Assembly (NCBI RefSeq): GCF_018531495.1
Contig: NZ_JAHDTI010000003.1
Span: forward strand, 744,001-808,000
Origin: Nonomuraea sediminis
GTDB lineage: Bacteria > Actinomycetota > Actinomycetes > Streptosporangiales > Streptosporangiaceae
Length of the DNA stretch: 64,000 bases
Direction: 5' to 3'
The first letter of the stretch is position 1, and each line of letters begins with the position of its first letter. The notes beneath the pieces were generated by a model, which ran no database searches, was not told the origin of the DNA, and saw only the letters and a list, made by a program, of their open reading frames with translations. A program made the translations under genes and the position numbers. Positions 25,481 through 34,482 of the stretch are shown in pieces.

Positions 25481-26973
25481 TGGACATCGGCCAGTTGCCC
25501 GGTTTCTACGCCATCGCCGAGGCGGACCCTGACCGCCCCGCCGTGATCGACACCGACGGGACCACGACGTCCTACGGCGAGCTGCTGGCCCTGTCGAACC
25601 GGGTCTCCCACGGTCTGCGGGCGCGCGGGCTGGCCAAGGGCGACGTGGTGGCCGGGGTGCTGCCGAACGGGATCGACGCGGTGGTCATGCTGATGGCCAC
25701 CGGGCAGATCGGGCTGTACTACGTGCCGATCAACTGGCACCTGACGGCCGCGGAGATCGACTACATCCTGGGCGACTGCGACGCCCAGGTCGTGGTGTCA
25801 GGCGAAGCCTACGCAGATAAGACGAAAAATCCGGATATTGGGATAGCCGGTCTCGTCGACGGGCAGCCCGCGACCACGCCCGAGAACCGGTCGGCGGGGG
25901 CGGTCATGTGGTACACCTCGGGCACCACCGGGTTCCCCAAGGGGGTGCAGCGGGCGCTGCCCGACGCGCCGCCGGAGCAGTTGCTGCCGCTGTACACGTG
26001 GTTCCTGGGTGAGGTGTGCGACCTGCGGCCGGGCGACGCGGTGCACCTGGTGACCTCGCCGATGTACCACTCCTCGCCGTGCGCGCACACCCAGTTCGCG
26101 CTGCACCTCGGGCACACCGTGGTGATCACGCCGCGGTTCGAGCCGGTCAACATCCTGGAGCTGGTCGAGCGCCACCGGGTGACCAACGCGATGATGGTGC
26201 CGACCATGTTCCACCGGATGCTGCAGCTGCCGCAGGAGGTCAAGGACCGCTACGACGTCTCCTCGCTCCAGCAGGTCGTCCACACCGGCGCCGCCTGCCC
26301 GGTGGCGGTCAAGCAGGGGATCATGGACTGGTGGGGGCCGGTGCTCTACGAGTACTACGGCTCGACCGAGTCCACGATCGCCTTCGCGGTCAAGCCGCGC
26401 GAGTGGCTGGCCCGCCCGGGCACCGTCGGCAGGCCCGCGCCCACCTTCGAGGCGCGCATCCTCGACGAAGAGGGGACGGAGCTGCCGCCGGGCGAGCCGG
26501 GCATGATCTACGTGCGGTCGGCGACGGCGAACTTCGAGTACCGCAAGGACCCGGCCAAGACCGCGGCCAGCAAGCGGGGCGACTGGTACGCGCCCGGCGA
26601 CATCGGCTATCTGGACAAGGACGGGTACCTGTTCCTGTGCGACCGGCGGACCGACCTGATCGTGTCGGGCGGGGTCAACATCTACCCGGCCGAGATCGAG
26701 GCCGCCCTCCTCGAGCACCCGGCCGTCGCCGACGTGGCGGTGATCGGGGTGCCTGACGAGGAGTGGGGGCACAACGTGGTCGCCCTGGTCCAGGTCGCCG
26801 ACGGGCACGCCGCGGGAGAGGCGCTGACGGCCGAGCTCCTCGAGCACTGCGGGCCGCGGATCGCCCGGTTCAAGCATCCCCGGGTGATCGAGTACCGCGA
26901 CGAGCTGCCGCGCACGCCCACCGGGAAGCTGTCGCGGACCAAGGTCAGGGAGGAGTACCTGGCCCGGCTGTGA
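25480..26973 (+). CDS. Acyl-CoA synthetase / AMP-binding ligase (FadD-type)
   Basis: A 497-residue adenylate-forming enzyme. The P-loop is WYTSGTTGFPKGV, the A5 motif is YEYYGSTEST, A7 is GDWYAPGDIGYLDKDGYLFL, and A10 with the catalytic Lys is RTPTGKLSRTKVREEYL. It activates a carboxylic acid as acyl-AMP and transfers it to CoA, supplying substrate to the two preceding dehydrogenases. ATG 25480 (TGATG coupling) is preferred to GTG 25477. Codons at about 25800-25850 are noticeably AT-rich compared with the rest. Its 3' end overlaps the convergent SARP-type gene by 29 bp. Confidence 0.92.
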   Translation: MDIGQLPGFYAIAEADPDRPAVIDTDGTTTSYGELLALSNRVSHGLRARGLAKGDVVAGVLPNGIDAVVMLMATGQIGLYYVPINWHLTAAEIDYILGDCDAQVVVSGEAYADKTKNPDIGIAGLVDGQPATTPENRSAGAVMWYTSGTTGFPKGVQRALPDAPPEQLLPLYTWFLGEVCDLRPGDAVHLVTSPMYHSSPCAHTQFALHLGHTVVITPRFEPVNILELVERHRVTNAMMVPTMFHRMLQLPQEVKDRYDVSSLQQVVHTGAACPVAVKQGIMDWWGPVLYEYYGSTESTIAFAVKPREWLARPGTVGRPAPTFEARILDEEGTELPPGEPGMIYVRSATANFEYRKDPAKTAASKRGDWYAPGDIGYLDKDGYLFLCDRRTDLIVSGGVNIYPAEIEAALLEHPAVADVAVIGVPDEEWGHNVVALVQVADGHAAGEALTAELLEHCGPRIARFKHPRVIEYRDELPRTPTGKLSRTKVREEYLARL

Positions 26974-29854
26974 CCAGCGCGATCGCGGCCTGCCTGGTGA
27001 GCGCGGCGCCCCGGTCGTAGGCCGGGCCGCCGCGGGCCGCCCGCAGGACGAGCTCGTCGACCCCACCGCGCTCGTCCGCGCCGCGCACCGCGGCCGCGAC
27101 GCCGAGCAGGTAGGAGGCGGCGTCGGAGTCCTGCTCCAGCGCTGCCGACAGGCGCACCGCGGTCGCCAGCGCCATCAGGTCCGGCCCGGCCAGCCCGATC
27201 GCGCTCGTCACCCGCTCGCGCGCGCGGGCCGTGTCCTCCTCGAGCAGGGCCGCCGCCGCTTCCAGGCACGCCACCCGCGCCCCCACCCAGGGCTGGTCGG
27301 AGACCGCCAGCGCGGCCTCGGCCTGGACGCGGAAGGCCGCGCGGTCGCCCGCCCTGAGCATGACCTCGGCCAGGGACAGGTGGACGATGGCGAAGTCCGC
27401 GTGCGCGTGCATCCGCTCCAGCCCGGCCAGCGCGGAGCTCGCCAGGGTCCGCGCCCTGTCGAGCTCGCCCTGCCGCGCGTGCGCGACCGCGAGCTCCCCC
27501 TCGATGCTGGTCACGTCGGGGGGCACGCCCAGCTCGGCCGCCAGCCGCAGCGCCCGCGACAGCGCGGGGACCACGGCGTCAGCCTCGCCCCGCAGCACGT
27601 GGTGGTAGGCCAGCATCCGCAGCGTCACGGACATGGCCCAGCGCTCACCGAGCGGCTCCAGGATCTCGCGCGCCTCCCGCAGCAGCGCGAAGGCCTCGGG
27701 GACCGAACCCTCGCCGTCCAGCTCGAGTGCCAGGAAGCACAGCGTCAGCGTCCGCTCCCACCCGGTCAGCTCCGCCAGCCTGTCCTCGGCCGCCGCCCTG
27801 TCCTGCAGCAGCACCGGCGCCACGAGCAGCACGAACGCCTGCCCGTCAGGGATGGGCGCGAGCTCGCTCGCCTGCCCGAACTCCAGGCCACGGGCCACGC
27901 TGCGCAGCACCAGCCGTACGGCGTGCGGCTCGCCCGCCAGCTCGTCCGGCAGTTCCAGCACGTTGCGGGACCAGTGGATGCCCTCGGTGTACCTGCCCTG
28001 CAGGCGCCAGAACCACCACAGCCCGGCCACCAGCCGCACTCCCAGCTCGGCCTCGCCCGCGTCGGCGGCGTAGCGCAGCGCCGCCAGCAGGTTGTCGTGC
28101 TCGGCCTGCAGCCGGTCGAGCCACTGGAGCTGCCCGGGGCCGCGCAGCTCGGGGTCGGCCTGCTCGACCAGGCGCAGGAAGTGCCGCGCGTGCTCGCCGC
28201 GGACCTCCAGGTCGCGTCCCGACTCGGCCAGCCTGGCCATGCCGTAGGCGCGCACGGTCTCCTGCATGCGGTAGCGGTCGCCGGACAGCTCGACCAGCGA
28301 CTTGTCCACCAGGCCCGCCAGCGCGTCCACGTCGGGGAACAGGTCGAGCGTCGCGCCGCCGGGCAGGGCCGCCAGCCGCATCGCCAGGTCGCGCTCGGGC
28401 TCCGACAGCGGCTCCCAGCTCCAGTCGACGACCGCCTCCAGCGTGCGGTGCTGCGGCAGCGCCGTACGGCTGCCGCCGCTGAGCAGGCGGAAACGGTCGT
28501 CGAGGCGGGCGGCGATCTGCTCGGCGGTCATGGCGCGCATCCGGGCGGCGGCGAGCTCGATCGCCAGCGGCATCCCGTCCAGCCGGCGGCAGATCTCGGC
28601 GACGGCCCCGGCGTTCGCCTCCTCCAGCGCGAAACCGGGCCTCAACGCGGCGGCCCTGTCGGCGAACAGCCGCGCCGCCGCGGCCTGCTCGAGCGCGGGG
28701 ATCGGGTAGAGGATCTCGCCGGGGATGGCCAGCGACTCGCGGCTGGTGGCCAGGACGCGCAGTTCGGGGCAGGCGCCCAGGAGCCGGTCGGCCAGCTCGG
28801 CGGCGGCCTCCACCACGTGCTCGCAGTTGTCCAGTACCAGCAGCGCGCGCTTGCCTGCCAGCACCTCGGCCACGCTTCCCGTCACGTCGGACTCCAGCCA
28901 CCCGCTGTCGCGCGCCCCGATCGCGGCCAGTACGGCATGCGGCACGTCCCCCGCGTCCGCCACCGCCGCCAGCTCCACCAGCCACACAGGCATGGGCCCG
29001 TCGCCGGAGCCGGCGAGGTGGGCGGCCGTCTCGACGGCCAGGCGGGTCTTGCCCGCGCCGCCGGGGCCGACGACCGTGACGAGGCGGGAGGCCTGCAGGG
29101 CGGCGGTGAGCTGGGCGAGCTCCCGCTGCCGGCCGACGAACGTGGTGACCTGGGCGCGCAGCGGGCGGGGCGCCTGGCGCTGCTCGTGGCGGAGGATCGC
29201 GAGGTGGATCTCCGCCAGCTCCTCCGAGGGGTCGACGCCGAGCTCGTCGGCGAGCGTGCGCCGGGTCCGCTCGTAGGCCTCCAGCGCCTCCGCCTGCCGC
29301 CCGGACCGGTACAGCGCCTGGATCAGCAGCCCCTGCAGCCGCTCGCGCAGCGGGTGGGCGGCCGCCAGATTCCGCAGTTCGGGCAGCACCTCGGCGCCCG
29401 CGGCGAGTTCGAGGGCGAGGCGGTCCTCCGCGGCCGACAGGCGCAGCTCCGCCAGCCGTACCGCCGCACTGGCCGGAGAGAGGTGCGCGGGCCCGCGCCA
29501 CAGCCGCTCGGCCTCGCGCAGCGCCTCGAGGCCGCCCTCGGCCACCAGGCGCTCGAAGCGGATCGCGTCCACGTCGCCGGGGTCGACGGCCAGGCGGTAT
29601 CCGGCCGGGTGCGACTCGATCGTGGCCGCGCCGACCAGCCGCCGGGCGCGGGAGACCAGTGACTGCAGGGCGTTGCCGCTGCCGGCGGGCGGGTCCTCGC
29701 CCCAGACGGCCTCGGTGAGCGCCTCCACGGGGACGACCCGGCCCGGGTCGAGGGCGAGCCTGGTCAGGAGCGCGTGGAGCCTGGCTCCCGGGATGTCGAT
29801 CGGCTCGCCGTCGTCGTCACGCACCTCGAAGGGGCCAAGCAGCAGCACTCGCAC
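26945..29854 (-). CDS. SARP/AfsR-like transcriptional regulator with STAND ATPase domain
   Basis: A 969-residue multidomain regulator. Residues 1-90 are an OmpR-type winged HTH (VLLLGPFEVRDDDGEPI). Residues 90-235 are a bacterial transcriptional activator domain (ELGVDPSEELAEIH). Residues 245-560 are an NB-ARC/AAA module with Walker A GPGGAGKTRLAVE and Walker B RALLVLDNCEHV, plus the LATSRESLAIPGEI sensor motif. The rest is TPR-like helical repeats. AfsR-type proteins activate secondary metabolism after ATP-dependent oligomerisation. It lies directly downstream of an MFS exporter gene on the same strand, 28 bp apart, so exporter and regulator may be coexpressed. Confidence 0.9.
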   Translation of the reverse strand: MRVLLLGPFEVRDDDGEPIDIPGARLHALLTRLALDPGRVVPVEALTEAVWGEDPPAGSGNALQSLVSRARRLVGAATIESHPAGYRLAVDPGDVDAIRFERLVAEGGLEALREAERLWRGPAHLSPASAAVRLAELRLSAAEDRLALELAAGAEVLPELRNLAAAHPLRERLQGLLIQALYRSGRQAEALEAYERTRRTLADELGVDPSEELAEIHLAILRHEQRQAPRPLRAQVTTFVGRQRELAQLTAALQASRLVTVVGPGGAGKTRLAVETAAHLAGSGDGPMPVWLVELAAVADAGDVPHAVLAAIGARDSGWLESDVTGSVAEVLAGKRALLVLDNCEHVVEAAAELADRLLGACPELRVLATSRESLAIPGEILYPIPALEQAAAARLFADRAAALRPGFALEEANAGAVAEICRRLDGMPLAIELAAARMRAMTAEQIAARLDDRFRLLSGGSRTALPQHRTLEAVVDWSWEPLSEPERDLAMRLAALPGGATLDLFPDVDALAGLVDKSLVELSGDRYRMQETVRAYGMARLAESGRDLEVRGEHARHFLRLVEQADPELRGPGQLQWLDRLQAEHDNLLAALRYAADAGEAELGVRLVAGLWWFWRLQGRYTEGIHWSRNVLELPDELAGEPHAVRLVLRSVARGLEFGQASELAPIPDGQAFVLLVAPVLLQDRAAAEDRLAELTGWERTLTLCFLALELDGEGSVPEAFALLREAREILEPLGERWAMSVTLRMLAYHHVLRGEADAVVPALSRALRLAAELGVPPDVTSIEGELAVAHARQGELDRARTLASSALAGLERMHAHADFAIVHLSLAEVMLRAGDRAAFRVQAEAALAVSDQPWVGARVACLEAAAALLEEDTARARERVTSAIGLAGPDLMALATAVRLSAALEQDSDAASYLLGVAAAVRGADERGGVDELVLRAARGGPAYDRGAALTRQAAIALVTAGPGTPP

Positions 29855-29882
29855 GGCCCCAAGCCTGCCAGCTCCGAGATGT

Positions 29883-31118
29883 TCACGGGACCGACTTGAT
29901 GCGCCACACCAGGCCCGCGCCGAGCAGGGCCAGCACGGTGGCGGTCAGGAACAGGACCGGGTACCCGCCGAGACCCGACACGATCGGGCCCGCGATGACG
30001 GGGGCGATGACCTGAGGGCCCGAGTTGGCGATGTTGATGATCCCGAGGTCCTTGGCGCGGCCTTCAGCGGTGGGCAGGACCTGGGTGACCAGCGCGTTGT
30101 CGACCGCGTTGTAGACGCCGAAGCCGACGCCGAGCACGGCCGCGGCGACCATCGCGACCGGCCACAGCGGCCAGAACGCCAGCATCACGGTCGGCACCGT
30201 GGAGATGATCCCCGACACCGTGACCAGCAGCTTGCGGCGCCCGACCCGGTCGGAGATCACTCCGCCCACCACGGTGGTGAGCACGACGAACACCGTGTAG
30301 ATCAGGATCAGGATGAGCAGCCCGTCGCTGGCCTTCTGCCCGGGGAACAGCCGCTCGTACCCGACGGCGTCGGTCAGGAAGTACAGCAGGTAGAGCGTGG
30401 CCACGGAGTTGCCCAGCTGCATGAGGAAGCGGGTGATCCAGGCCCAGAAGAAGTCGGGGTGCCGCCGCGGGCTGATCCAGAAGGAACTCAGCCTGAACGG
30501 CGGGCGTTCCGCGAGCCGGAGATCGGGGGTGGTCAGCACGAACGGCAGCACGCAGAGCGGGATCACCACCGCGAGCAGCAGGTAGCCGGACCTGGTGGTG
30601 GTCGCGACCATGGTCACCAGCACGACCGCGAGGACCACCCCGACCGACTGCGGGACGCCGATCCACCCCGACACCTCGCCCCGCTGGCGGACCGGCACGT
30701 GGTCGGGCACCCCCGCGGTGAGGGAGGCCTGCATCGAGTTGAGCGCCGCCTGCGCCAGGCACCAGCCCACCGCGATCCCGACGACCGTGCTCTGGAAGGC
30801 CAGGAACGCCAGCGCGGCCCCGCCGGTCAGCGCCCCGGCCAGCGTCCACGGGTGGCGGCGCCCCCACCTGCCGATCGTGCGATCCGACAGCGCGCCCGCG
30901 ATCGGGTTGCCCAGCATCGCCACCAGCGCGCCGACGCCGGTCACCCAGGCCAGCGCGCCCTCCTTGCCGGTCGGCGCGACGGCGGCGACCTGCTCGGGTA
31001 ACAGCACCTGCAGCGGCCCGAAGTAGCCGAGGTAGAGCGCCAGGTTCCCGAGCGAGATCGTGGCGATCCACCACGGCCCGACGCGGCGGACCGGTTCCGC
31101 GAGTGCGCTACTTGTCAT
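29883..31118 (-). CDS. MFS transporter
   Basis: An integral membrane protein of 411 residues with about 12 hydrophobic helices. Loop 2-3 has the MFS signature NPIAGALSDRTIGRWGRRHP, and the equivalent second-half loop GGVISDRVGRRKLLV is also clear. Glycoside/pentoside-type or drug exporters share this length; the substrate is unknown. The start is uncertain: ATG 31133 gives five extra residues, while ATG 31118 has GAGGCGGG upstream and is preferred. It precedes the SARP-type regulator and follows a methyltransferase gene on the same strand. Confidence 0.88.
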   Translation of the reverse strand: MTSSALAEPVRRVGPWWIATISLGNLALYLGYFGPLQVLLPEQVAAVAPTGKEGALAWVTGVGALVAMLGNPIAGALSDRTIGRWGRRHPWTLAGALTGGAALAFLAFQSTVVGIAVGWCLAQAALNSMQASLTAGVPDHVPVRQRGEVSGWIGVPQSVGVVLAVVLVTMVATTTRSGYLLLAVVIPLCVLPFVLTTPDLRLAERPPFRLSSFWISPRRHPDFFWAWITRFLMQLGNSVATLYLLYFLTDAVGYERLFPGQKASDGLLILILIYTVFVVLTTVVGGVISDRVGRRKLLVTVSGIISTVPTVMLAFWPLWPVAMVAAAVLGVGFGVYNAVDNALVTQVLPTAEGRAKDLGIINIANSGPQVIAPVIAGPIVSGLGGYPVLFLTATVLALLGAGLVWRIKSVP

Positions 31119-31172
31119 CCGAGCCCGCCTCATGATCGGCTGTTGCGGGGATGCTACGCCTCTCCCCCGCCG

Positions 31173-31928
31173 TCAGGAAGACCCGTATCGCCGCGCCATC
31201 AGTACCTCGGTGACCACGCGCTCCACCCACAGGCCCGACGGGTTGTCCGCGAGCAGCGCCTCCCGCAGGGCCACCATGAAGGCGGGCAGGCGGTCGCCTA
31301 GCTTGGCGGGGGAGCTGAAGGAGTACGACAGCTGCAGCCCGATCACCGACTCCACGTCCCTGGTCAGGCTCGTCTCGAAGGTGGCGATGTCCAGGTCGGG
31401 GAAGGCGGAGACGGCCAGCAGGTCATGGGGGTGCAGACCGGTCGCCTGGAAGGAGCCTCGCGCCGCGAGCTCCCCCAGGCCGAACCGCTCGCGCAGGCGC
31501 TGCGTCACCTCGCCCCATGGCTCCGGCTCGGGGTTGCGGCCCGGACCGATCAGGGCGACCGCGCCGCCGGGCGGGAGCAGGTCGTCCAGCTCCTCGAGCA
31601 GGCGGACGCGGTCCATCCAGTGGAAGGAGCGGCCCATCACCACGTGGTCGAACGGCGGCAGCGCCCTGATCCGCGTGGAGTCGCCCAGAAGCCAGCGGAC
31701 GTTGCCCGGCGAGCGGCTCCTGCCCTCGGCGAGCATCTCCTCGTCGGGGTCGACGGCGATCACCTCGCGCACGTGCGCGGCCAGCGGGATCGCCACCGTG
31801 CCCGGGCCGCAGCCCAGGTCGAGCACGGTGCCGTCGAGCGCGCGCCCTAGGTGGTCGATCGCCTCCTCGCCATGATCGGTGCGGTAACGGACGTAGTAGG
31901 GGGCCGCGCCGCCGAAAAGATCAGTCAT
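31173..31928 (-). CDS. Class I SAM-dependent methyltransferase
   Basis: A 251-residue methyltransferase. Motif I is VLDLGCGPGTVAIPLA, the acidic residue after strand 2 is in VIAVDPDEEML, and motif post-III includes FDHVVMGRSFHWMD. The latter HWMD is seen in small-molecule and biotin/menaquinone-like methyltransferases. The substrate is unknown. Its ATG is only 16 bp from the start codon of the divergent GNAT gene, so the two promoters must overlap or lie inside the opposing coding sequences. Confidence 0.9.
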   Translation of the reverse strand: MTDLFGGAAPYYVRYRTDHGEEAIDHLGRALDGTVLDLGCGPGTVAIPLAAHVREVIAVDPDEEMLAEGRSRSPGNVRWLLGDSTRIRALPPFDHVVMGRSFHWMDRVRLLEELDDLLPPGGAVALIGPGRNPEPEPWGEVTQRLRERFGLGELAARGSFQATGLHPHDLLAVSAFPDLDIATFETSLTRDVESVIGLQLSYSFSSPAKLGDRLPAFMVALREALLADNPSGLWVERVVTEVLMARRYGSS

Positions 31929-31944
31929 AGGCCATCATCGTCAC

Positions 31945-32445
31945 ATGTCGCCATTCGAGATCCGCCCCGCGTCGCCCGCCGATTCCCAGGAGATCGAGGA
32001 CGTGCGGATCACCACGTGGAAGACGGCCTACCGGGGCGTCATGACCGACTCCTTCCTCGAGGAGTTGTCCGTCTCCCCCGCAATGGTGGACCGCCGCTCC
32101 TCGTTGCTCAGCGACGGCAGCACCCGCGGTTTCGTGGCCGTCCGCGACGGCCGGGTGCGCGGCTTCACGCTGTACGGCAAGGCCAGGGACGACGGGCACG
32201 ACGGCATGGAGGTGTACGCCATCTACGTGCTGCCGGAGGAGTTCTCCACCGGGATGGGCCGGGCCCTGATGGCCGCCTCGCTGGAGGACCTTCATGGCCA
32301 GGAGGTCGGGCTGTGGGTTCTGGCCGGCAACCCGCGGGCCAGGCGGTTCTACGAGCGGTGCGGGTTCACGGCGTCGGGGCTGGTGAAGACGGAGTCGGAT
32401 CCGCCGCTCGAGCAGGTGCACTACCGGCGCGCAGCGAGTACATGA
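31945..32445 (+). CDS. GNAT-family N-acetyltransferase
   Basis: A 166-residue single-domain GNAT. It has FEIRPASPADSQEIEDVRI at the N-terminus (strand 1/helix 1), GFTLYGKARDD on strand 4, the EVYAIYVLPEEFSTGMGRALM acetyl-CoA loop (atypical 'STGMGRA' instead of Q/RxxGxG/A), and VLAGNPRARRFYERCGFTASG at the C-terminus. Substrates may be proteins, polyamines or drugs. Its last 80 bp overlap the convergent methyltransferase gene. Confidence 0.87.
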   Translation: MSPFEIRPASPADSQEIEDVRITTWKTAYRGVMTDSFLEELSVSPAMVDRRSSLLSDGSTRGFVAVRDGRVRGFTLYGKARDDGHDGMEVYAIYVLPEEFSTGMGRALMAASLEDLHGQEVGLWVLAGNPRARRFYERCGFTASGLVKTESDPPLEQVHYRRAAST

Positions 32446-33205
32446 GCGGGATGCGCGGCCTGCCTTCCGGCATCCGGTAGCGGCCGCCGTCGGCCTCCAT
32501 CGCCCGGAAACGCTGGAAGAGCGTGAAGTCGCGCTCGTGCAGGAACTCGATCCGCAGCCCGGCCGCGCCCACGGCCGAGACCACCTCCCCCAGCCGATGG
32601 GTGAACTGCACGCTGACGGTGTGCTCCAGCGGCTCGTCACCGGTGTAGGTGTAGGGGTGGTCGTAGACCTCCGGGCCGCCCGCGAAGTAGTCGTGGGCGA
32701 CCACGCTTCCCGTCTCGTCGTCCAGCATGTCCTGGAACGGATGGAATTCGGTCAGGTACAGGAACCCGCCCGGGTTCAGCAGGGCGGCGACCGTCTCGGC
32801 CCAGCGGGTCAGGTCGGGCAGCCAGACCAGGGCGCCGATGCCCGTGTAGACGATGTCGTAGGTCTCCCCCAACGCCTCGACAGCGTCGTAGACGTCCGCG
32901 GCCACGAACCGGGCCTCCAGCTCGCAGTCGGCGGCGATCCGGCGGGCGGCGTCGACGGCCTTGCCTGAGAAGTCCAGCCCGGTGACCCTCGCCCCATGTC
33001 TGGCCCAGGCCAGGGTGTCGAGCCCGAAATGGCACTGGAGGTGGACCAGCGACTTCCCGCGCACGTCCCCCACCTCGTCGAGCTCGAAGCTCCGCAGCGG
33101 ATCCCCGCCCGCCTTGAAGCCCTCGACGTCGTAGTAGTCGCTGGCGACGTGGATCGGCACCCGGCCGTCCCAGTTGGCTCGGTTGACGGTCAGGTAGTCG
33201 TTCAT
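32366..33205 (-). CDS. Class I SAM-dependent methyltransferase
   Basis: A 279-residue protein. N-terminal NDYLTVNRANWDGRVPIH, motif I KSLVHLQCHFGLDTLAWAR, motif II VTGLDFSGKAV and YDIVYTGIGALVWLPDL define a known actinobacterial methyltransferase family. The canonical GxGxG is replaced by LQCHFGLDT, as in that family. The C-terminal tail (GSAPARAADPTPSSPAPTP) is low-complexity and lies in the region overlapping the GNAT gene. Loss of a more upstream stop may have extended the tail. The neighbouring P450 is on the same strand, 4 bp upstream. Confidence 0.87.
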   Translation of the reverse strand: MNDYLTVNRANWDGRVPIHVASDYYDVEGFKAGGDPLRSFELDEVGDVRGKSLVHLQCHFGLDTLAWARHGARVTGLDFSGKAVDAARRIAADCELEARFVAADVYDAVEALGETYDIVYTGIGALVWLPDLTRWAETVAALLNPGGFLYLTEFHPFQDMLDDETGSVVAHDYFAGGPEVYDHPYTYTGDEPLEHTVSVQFTHRLGEVVSAVGAAGLRIEFLHERDFTLFQRFRAMEADGGRYRMPEGRPRIPLMYSLRAGSAPARAADPTPSSPAPTP

Positions 33206-33209
33206 CAGG

Positions 33210-34457
33210 TCAGCCTAGGCGGCGCAGCCGTACGGGCAGGTGTTTGAGGCCGTTCTGGAAGTTGGAGGTGAGCCGGACCGGATCGCCGGTCAGCTCGACG
33301 TCCCACGCCAGCAGCTCGCGGAACACGGCGCGCAGCTGGACTCTGGCCAGGTGGGCGCCCAGGCAGAAGTGCGGGCCGAAACCGAAGCTGACGTGGTCGT
33401 TCGGGGTGCGCGCGAGATCGAACCTGTCGGGGGCGTCGAACACCTCGGGATCCCGGTTGGCGGAGGCGTGGTAGACGACCACCTTGTCGCCCCGCTCGAT
33501 CTTCTGGCCGCCCAGGGTGAGGTCCCGCGTCGCCGTACGCCTGAAGTCCATGACGGGCGGCCAGAAGCGCAGCATCTCCTCCACCGCGGAGTCGAGCAAC
33601 TCGGGGTGGGCCCGCAGCCTGGCGTGCTCGTCCGGGTGCTGGAGCAGCGTCAGCAGGCCGCCGGGGATCCCGTTGCGCAGCGTCTCGTTGCCGGCCACGG
33701 CGAACAGGAAGAACATGTTCTCGAACTCGGGCCCGGTCAGCTCGCCCATCGCCTCCATGATCGAACCCTCGCGTGGTGAGAGGGCGTGGGCGTAGGCGAA
33801 CATGTCGGTCAGCGCCGCCTTCGACCGGGGGTTCACTCCCGGGCCGAGCTCCGGCCGCGCGGCGACGGCCAGGCGACCGGCCGGGCTGAGCCGCTCGGCG
33901 TCGGCCGTCGACAGGCCCGCGTAGTCGGCGTCCTGGTAGCCGATCACGCGCGAGGCCCAGTCGTACAGCAACCGCCTGTCCTCGTCAGGCACGCCCATCA
34001 CGTGAGCCAGCGTCCAGACGGGCAGGTCGGCCACCACCTCGACGAAGTCGCACTCCCCCGCGCCGAACAGCCCGCGGGCCCTGGCCACGATCGTCTCCTC
34101 CAGCGCCCTGACGGCGCGCGGGGTGAACGCGGCCGCCACGATCCTGCGCAGCCGGGAATGCCCGGGCGGGTCGGTGTTGAGCATCATCGCCCGGACGAAC
34201 TCCAGGTCCTGCGCGGTCTCCGGGTCGCGGATCTGCGTGGCGCCCAGGTGGGAGGAGAAGTCCTCGCTGGCGCGCAGCACGTGCTTGACGTCGCGGTGAC
34301 GGAACACCGCCCAGAAGCCCGTCCCCGCCGGCCACGGGCCGACGGCCGGTTCGGGCACCCGGCACACGGGGCTGTCCCTGCGCAGGGTCGCGAACAGCTC
34401 GTACGGCACGGCCTTCGCATACGTGGACGGCAGGAACACCGCCTCCGTGTTCTCCAT
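33210..34457 (-). CDS. Cytochrome P450
   Basis: A 415-residue soluble bacterial P450. The I-helix oxygen-activation motif is FAVAGNETLRN (A254-G-N-E-T259). The K-helix ExxR is E294-R297 and the heme ligand loop FGFGPHFCLGAHLAR has Cys365. NTDPPGHSRLRRIV is the conserved C-helix region. NAD(P)H:ferredoxin partners are not nearby. ATG 34457 fits the family N-terminus; a longer frame upstream has no similarity. The start codons of this gene and the divergent thioesterase are 25 bp apart. The start of the methyltransferase follows 4 bp after its stop, so the pair is likely an operon. Confidence 0.93.
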   Translation of the reverse strand: MENTEAVFLPSTYAKAVPYELFATLRRDSPVCRVPEPAVGPWPAGTGFWAVFRHRDVKHVLRASEDFSSHLGATQIRDPETAQDLEFVRAMMLNTDPPGHSRLRRIVAAAFTPRAVRALEETIVARARGLFGAGECDFVEVVADLPVWTLAHVMGVPDEDRRLLYDWASRVIGYQDADYAGLSTADAERLSPAGRLAVAARPELGPGVNPRSKAALTDMFAYAHALSPREGSIMEAMGELTGPEFENMFFLFAVAGNETLRNGIPGGLLTLLQHPDEHARLRAHPELLDSAVEEMLRFWPPVMDFRRTATRDLTLGGQKIERGDKVVVYHASANRDPEVFDAPDRFDLARTPNDHVSFGFGPHFCLGAHLARVQLRAVFRELLAWDVELTGDPVRLTSNFQNGLKHLPVRLRRLG

Positions 34458-34482
34458 GGGGTCCAGCGTGCATGATGAGCCG

